Positions 60,308 to 64,000 of a DNA stretch of 64,000 bases are shown one piece after another. Made by a program: the position numbers and the translations under genes. The stretch spans positions 1,054,001 through 1,118,000 of the forward strand of contig JAMXBD010000206.1 in assembly GCA_024138025.1 (NCBI GenBank), written 5' to 3'. Numbering within the stretch: the first letter of the stretch is position 1; each line of letters starts with the position of its first letter. Under the pieces are notes generated by a model. It was not told the DNA's origin. It saw only the letters and a list, made by a program, of their open reading frames with translations, and searched no databases. The DNA is from Combretum micranthum. Its lineage: Eukaryota > Streptophyta > Magnoliopsida > Myrtales > Combretaceae.

Positions 60308-63300
60308 TTGTTGTGTTTTTGTTGACTTGAATTCTTTAGATATTTAGGCTCTTTAACTCCAATAGTCATAAGCTTTATGCCTTTAATGTTCATGATCTAG
60401 TTGTTGAAAAATAGGATAAGCTTTCTCATATTTTCATATGATATCTTAGTCTTCTTTATGTTGGAGTTAATTTTTATAGTTGACTTCAAATTTGAACATT
60501 TTAATTTGATACTTGATAATTATTGCAAAACGGCCTTTTATTCATTTGAAAAACTTGTGTAAATCGATCCTCAATAGTCCACTTAATATCCTTTAAAAAT
60601 AGGAAAGTTCCAATCGTGTTTATTTTCAAGTTTTTTATCATTAACTTAACCATTTTGATAAGCAATACCTTAAATCTTCGTATGTTTAAGTCTTTTTGAG
60701 CAAAATATAAAAGTAGTTGAAGTCTGACATAAATTTACAGTAGCTTTCATGTAAGTATAAGTTTTTCAAAACTACAGAATTCTTCATGAAAGTGTAAAAC
60801 TTAATGAACTTGGACATCTTGATTTAATTCCTATGGATTATATTTTTATTTAGTGGAACATATGAGTACATTACCTAAATGTATTCATCTTTTGAAGCTG
60901 GGCCTTAAAAATCTATTAAAACTTAATTTGAAACATATTATGATCAAACTGTGATGAAATCGTAGTGTTTTTCTTGACGTACGGATACTTTATGGGGTTT
61001 CTTTTGGATAAGACTTAACTTCATTTGGTCTTCCGGTATAATCTCTAGAGTTCTCTGTAGATTGTCTATTTACTTCAAAATACTTATTATTAAACATTCT
61101 AAATAAGACTCTTAGTAACCTAATACTTATTCATTTTTGTTTCTTTTTCTTAAAAGTGTACACTTGATAAATTCATTAGAAATTCCTTTATTCTTTTGTT
61201 ATCATAAAAATTACTTCATAGAGAACTTAATATTTTTATTTTAAATTTGTTTATAATACAGTTAAACCAAGCTTAAATTACCAAATATGTTAATTGTGGT
61301 CAAACCAAGACTAACTACACATCATACATCAAGCTTCTTAAAATTAAAGCGAAGTTTACATTTTAACAAAAACATTTTCTAGTAAGGATTACTTATAAAG
61401 ATTTAACTAGATACTGTTATACATACATATCAGCCTAATGAAGTTTCTCCTTGTTGTTGTCAAAATTTTGCTTGTAAAGATAATTAAATTTGGAGCAAGA
61501 GTATAACTGGTCTACGAAACAAAAAAGGTTAGTGGGTGTCAAGAGTTGTCTGATGTGGCCATTTTAACTGTCAATTTTGCAAGGCAATAAGGTATATGAG
61601 TAAGAATAATAATAAAGTATAGTGATACAGAGAGGATCCGTGTCAGAATTACATAATGGAATTATCAATATTTAATATATATATATATATATTGGGTTTT
61701 TTATTTATATAAAACATGAAAATAAAGGATATGGACGATCTATCCATGGATATGACCAAAAAAAAGTCAAACTAGTTATTTCACTCAACTGATATGATAC
61801 ATGATCAAAAGAAACAACAAAGAATAGTCTTGAGGAAAAACTCAATATTATTCAATAATTTTTGGATACAGATTCCAAGAAAGCCAATAAGACAATTGGT
61901 CTCAATCAATAACAAATAAAAGATTCCAAGCTCTACTAACATAACCTTAAGAATCCTTATATACTCTTATAAGTCGAGCAAGGGCAAATATGAAAAGTTA
62001 AAAGTAAAAATAAAATAAGAAACAAAATAATTTTAAATTAGCGAAACAATGATGGCAAGACATTGTAGATCACATCGGCGACACGGCTTGTGATCTCCTT
62101 GGCCTCAATTTCCTCTTCTTTCTCCAGCTTAATCACAATTGTTATTGGGTAAGATATGGCCAACATACGGGCATGATAGCACCCGTGATCTCCATTGGGC
62201 TTCGAATTCTCGGATGATATCGTGCTCACGGTCTCCATCACTTACAGCAAAAGGGGTACCATCCCCATCACGGTTGTAGTGTCAGGGTTGATCTCCTTTA
62301 GAGATCAATCCCCAAGACTCATCTCATCAATATCCATGGAGCTAAGTTCTTCAATCATTTCACTATAAATTGAGTTATTGGTCCAAATGAGCCATGATTT
62401 CTATCATTTTCCGAGGTTCTCGAAGATTTGTCCTAAAATCTTAATCGAAATCATCTTGATCTCCATCATAACCTTTGGGCTTAAGAAGATTTGCTTTCAA
62501 ATCTTTGAAAGTGCTTATGCCTAAACCAAAGAAAAACCTGCAAAACTTAAAAGTAGTTAAATAAAACTTTCCAATCACACTTGGCTTATAAGTAGCCTCC
62601 AATACTTGTTCCAAAGCATTTCAACATCTGCACCAAGCACTCTTAACCATTAACCACCAATGTCCACGTACATGATCAAAGACTTCCCCAAGAACTCATA
62701 CCACTCATCATGAACTTGATTAATCTAAGACCGACAAACACTATGACAAGTAGTCAACAAACATACCTCCCATAGCCCCATTAACATTCATTTCAACCAC
62801 TTGACATCTTGAAAGTAATCATCATCACCATATATTAACATACTACACGATTGTAATGACTCATAAAAATCTAAACTTTCGAAATTTTCATATAGTTTAG
62901 ATCTTTTGAATATCTTTACCTCGCTTACACCAACATCAATTGCAAGCAAGATACCATACCAACACAAATAACCTTTAATATAACCTTAATAGTTGCCAAC
63001 AAACATCATGCAAGGTTCATAGGCACAATAAAACAACAATACCCTTTGCTTTGTAATCCATTAACGGATCGTGATAAAATAACTTAAAAGGTGGAAGGCA
63101 AACAAGAAAAATACCTATAATGCTCATTATCCCTTGTTGCAGATGGAAGTGGCCCTAAATCAAGTACATAAGTATCAAAACACTCCAACTCATTGCAACA
63201 GTGCACTTTCTTTATAACGATTATTTTATCTACATAAGATTCCTCTGTATTCTAATCATTAGCTCTACAATCTTCGCCACCAAGAATATTCACTTGCATC

Positions 63301-63400
63301 TCGTGTTCATCCTCTACAGTCTCTTCAAGAACATCAAATACTATCTTTTTCAGTCAAATAATCGTGCTCGACATAATCATCTAGCGAGCCAGTTGCCTTT
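60308..63400. other. Intergenic; unidentified low-complexity and possible retroelement flank
   Basis: AT-rich DNA up to about 62,000. From 62,040 rightwards base composition is less extreme. A 67-codon minus-strand frame at 62,038-62,241 (containing KLEKEEEIEAKEITSRVADV) is not recognised. It might be further remnant of the gypsy element to the right, but no motif supports that. Confidence 0.4.
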
Positions 63401-64000
63401 GAGGTCTCTAATGATTTTGTTTTCTCCATTGGAGTAGATATTAAAATTGATAATTCTCCAGATACGGTGGTTTGGTGGCATACTCAAATGATAGAAATAT
63501 ATTACAACTAACACTCTTAGCAATATTAGAGTTCGAGCCATTCACAAATCTATTGATAGTTTTCATAAGAGGCTCAAACACTTCACTATGGTTGATGAGA
63601 ATCTTAAAGACTTCGGTATATTCTCTAACCTTTATAGATCCTTGTTTTAGCATCAACAAAGACTCATACTACTTATCTTGATAATCGGGTGGAACAAATC
63701 TCTTCCTCATTAGCCTCTTCACAAGACCCTATGTAATAACATCACAAAACCCCATGTAATAACATCATAAAACCTACTCAATGATTGTTCTAATATAATA
63801 TTTTGCCTCCATAATCCTACAAGTCTAGTTAATTTATTGATAATAATTTGCCCCAATCAACATCTAGAGCGTGAAAAGTCTTCAATAATTTTATGTACCT
63901 AGAACTCTTAATCTAAATAATCTCCTAAGGACCTATGACCACCAAATTTAGGCAATTTCATCTCAATTTCACCTGGTATCTCAGTTGAAGAGTCAATTCT
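63400..64000 (-). pseudogene. Ty3/gypsy gag remnant running off the right edge
   Basis: On the minus strand broken frames give, in order, IKLPKFGG-like text near 63,950, KRLMRKRFVPPDYQDK near 63,700, a stop, then YESLLMLKQGSIKVREYTEV and a SFEYATK stretch down to about 63,450. This is the order of the plant gypsy gag (Retrotrans_gag) domain: R-F-V-P-P, then QGS-x-SV-x-EY, then the FEDV-like region. Several stops and shifts show that it is dead. The start of gag lies beyond base 64,000, and pol is not seen to the left. Confidence 0.75.

Overview
The window is nuclear DNA of a flowering plant, probably a core eudicot. It is AT-rich and low in gene density. It has GT-AG introns, CT-rich 5' leaders, plant-specific gene families and many degenerate transposable elements. 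I could not name the species.

Four protein-coding loci can be supported. (1) About 8.4-15.9 kb (+): a multi-exon relative of the plant Agenet-family protein G2484-1. The splice sites are good, but the Agenet domains are missing and about six single-base frameshifts interrupt the conserved reading frame. (2) 17,975-22,544 (-): an intact nine-exon GDP-fucose O-fucosyltransferase-family gene of 510 codons. (3) 50,579-51,691 (+): an intronless plant matrix metalloproteinase with cysteine switch, zinc site and Met-turn, broken by two apparent one-base indels. (4) 53,791-56,492 (-): an intact two-exon BED zinc-finger / hAT-transposase-derived gene (DAYSLEEPER/RICESLEEPER type, 685 codons) in which at least one catalytic acid is lost, so it is probably domesticated.

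The rest is a transposon landscape. The clearest pattern is a swarm of short non-autonomous hAT-like elements. Nine of them, at 2,979, 7,096, 26,937, 37,465, 43,874, 45,459, 47,239, 48,182 and 58,955, are bounded by imperfect terminal inverted repeats of the type TAGGG...CCCTA and by 8-bp target duplications (five exact). A tenth, weaker candidate lies at 16,232. Between 27.96 and 36.0 kb a Ty1/copia remnant is split by a long-terminal-repeat element with the 5-bp target duplication AACAT. That element is itself split by a second LTR with target duplication ATATG. Related LTR pieces lie at about 22.9-23.5 kb (opposite strand) and about 36.3-39.0 kb. A Ty3/gypsy gag remnant runs off the right edge on the minus strand.

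Local duplications include a 302-bp tandem repeat in the leader region of the G2484-1-like gene, a ~205-bp tandem repeat near the left end, and two dispersed repeat pairs (24.6/43.2 kb and 23.6/49.2 kb). The 24.6-kb copy serves as an empty site for the hAT-like element in the 43.2-kb copy. The four genes are functionally unrelated; nothing indicates a cluster or pathway.
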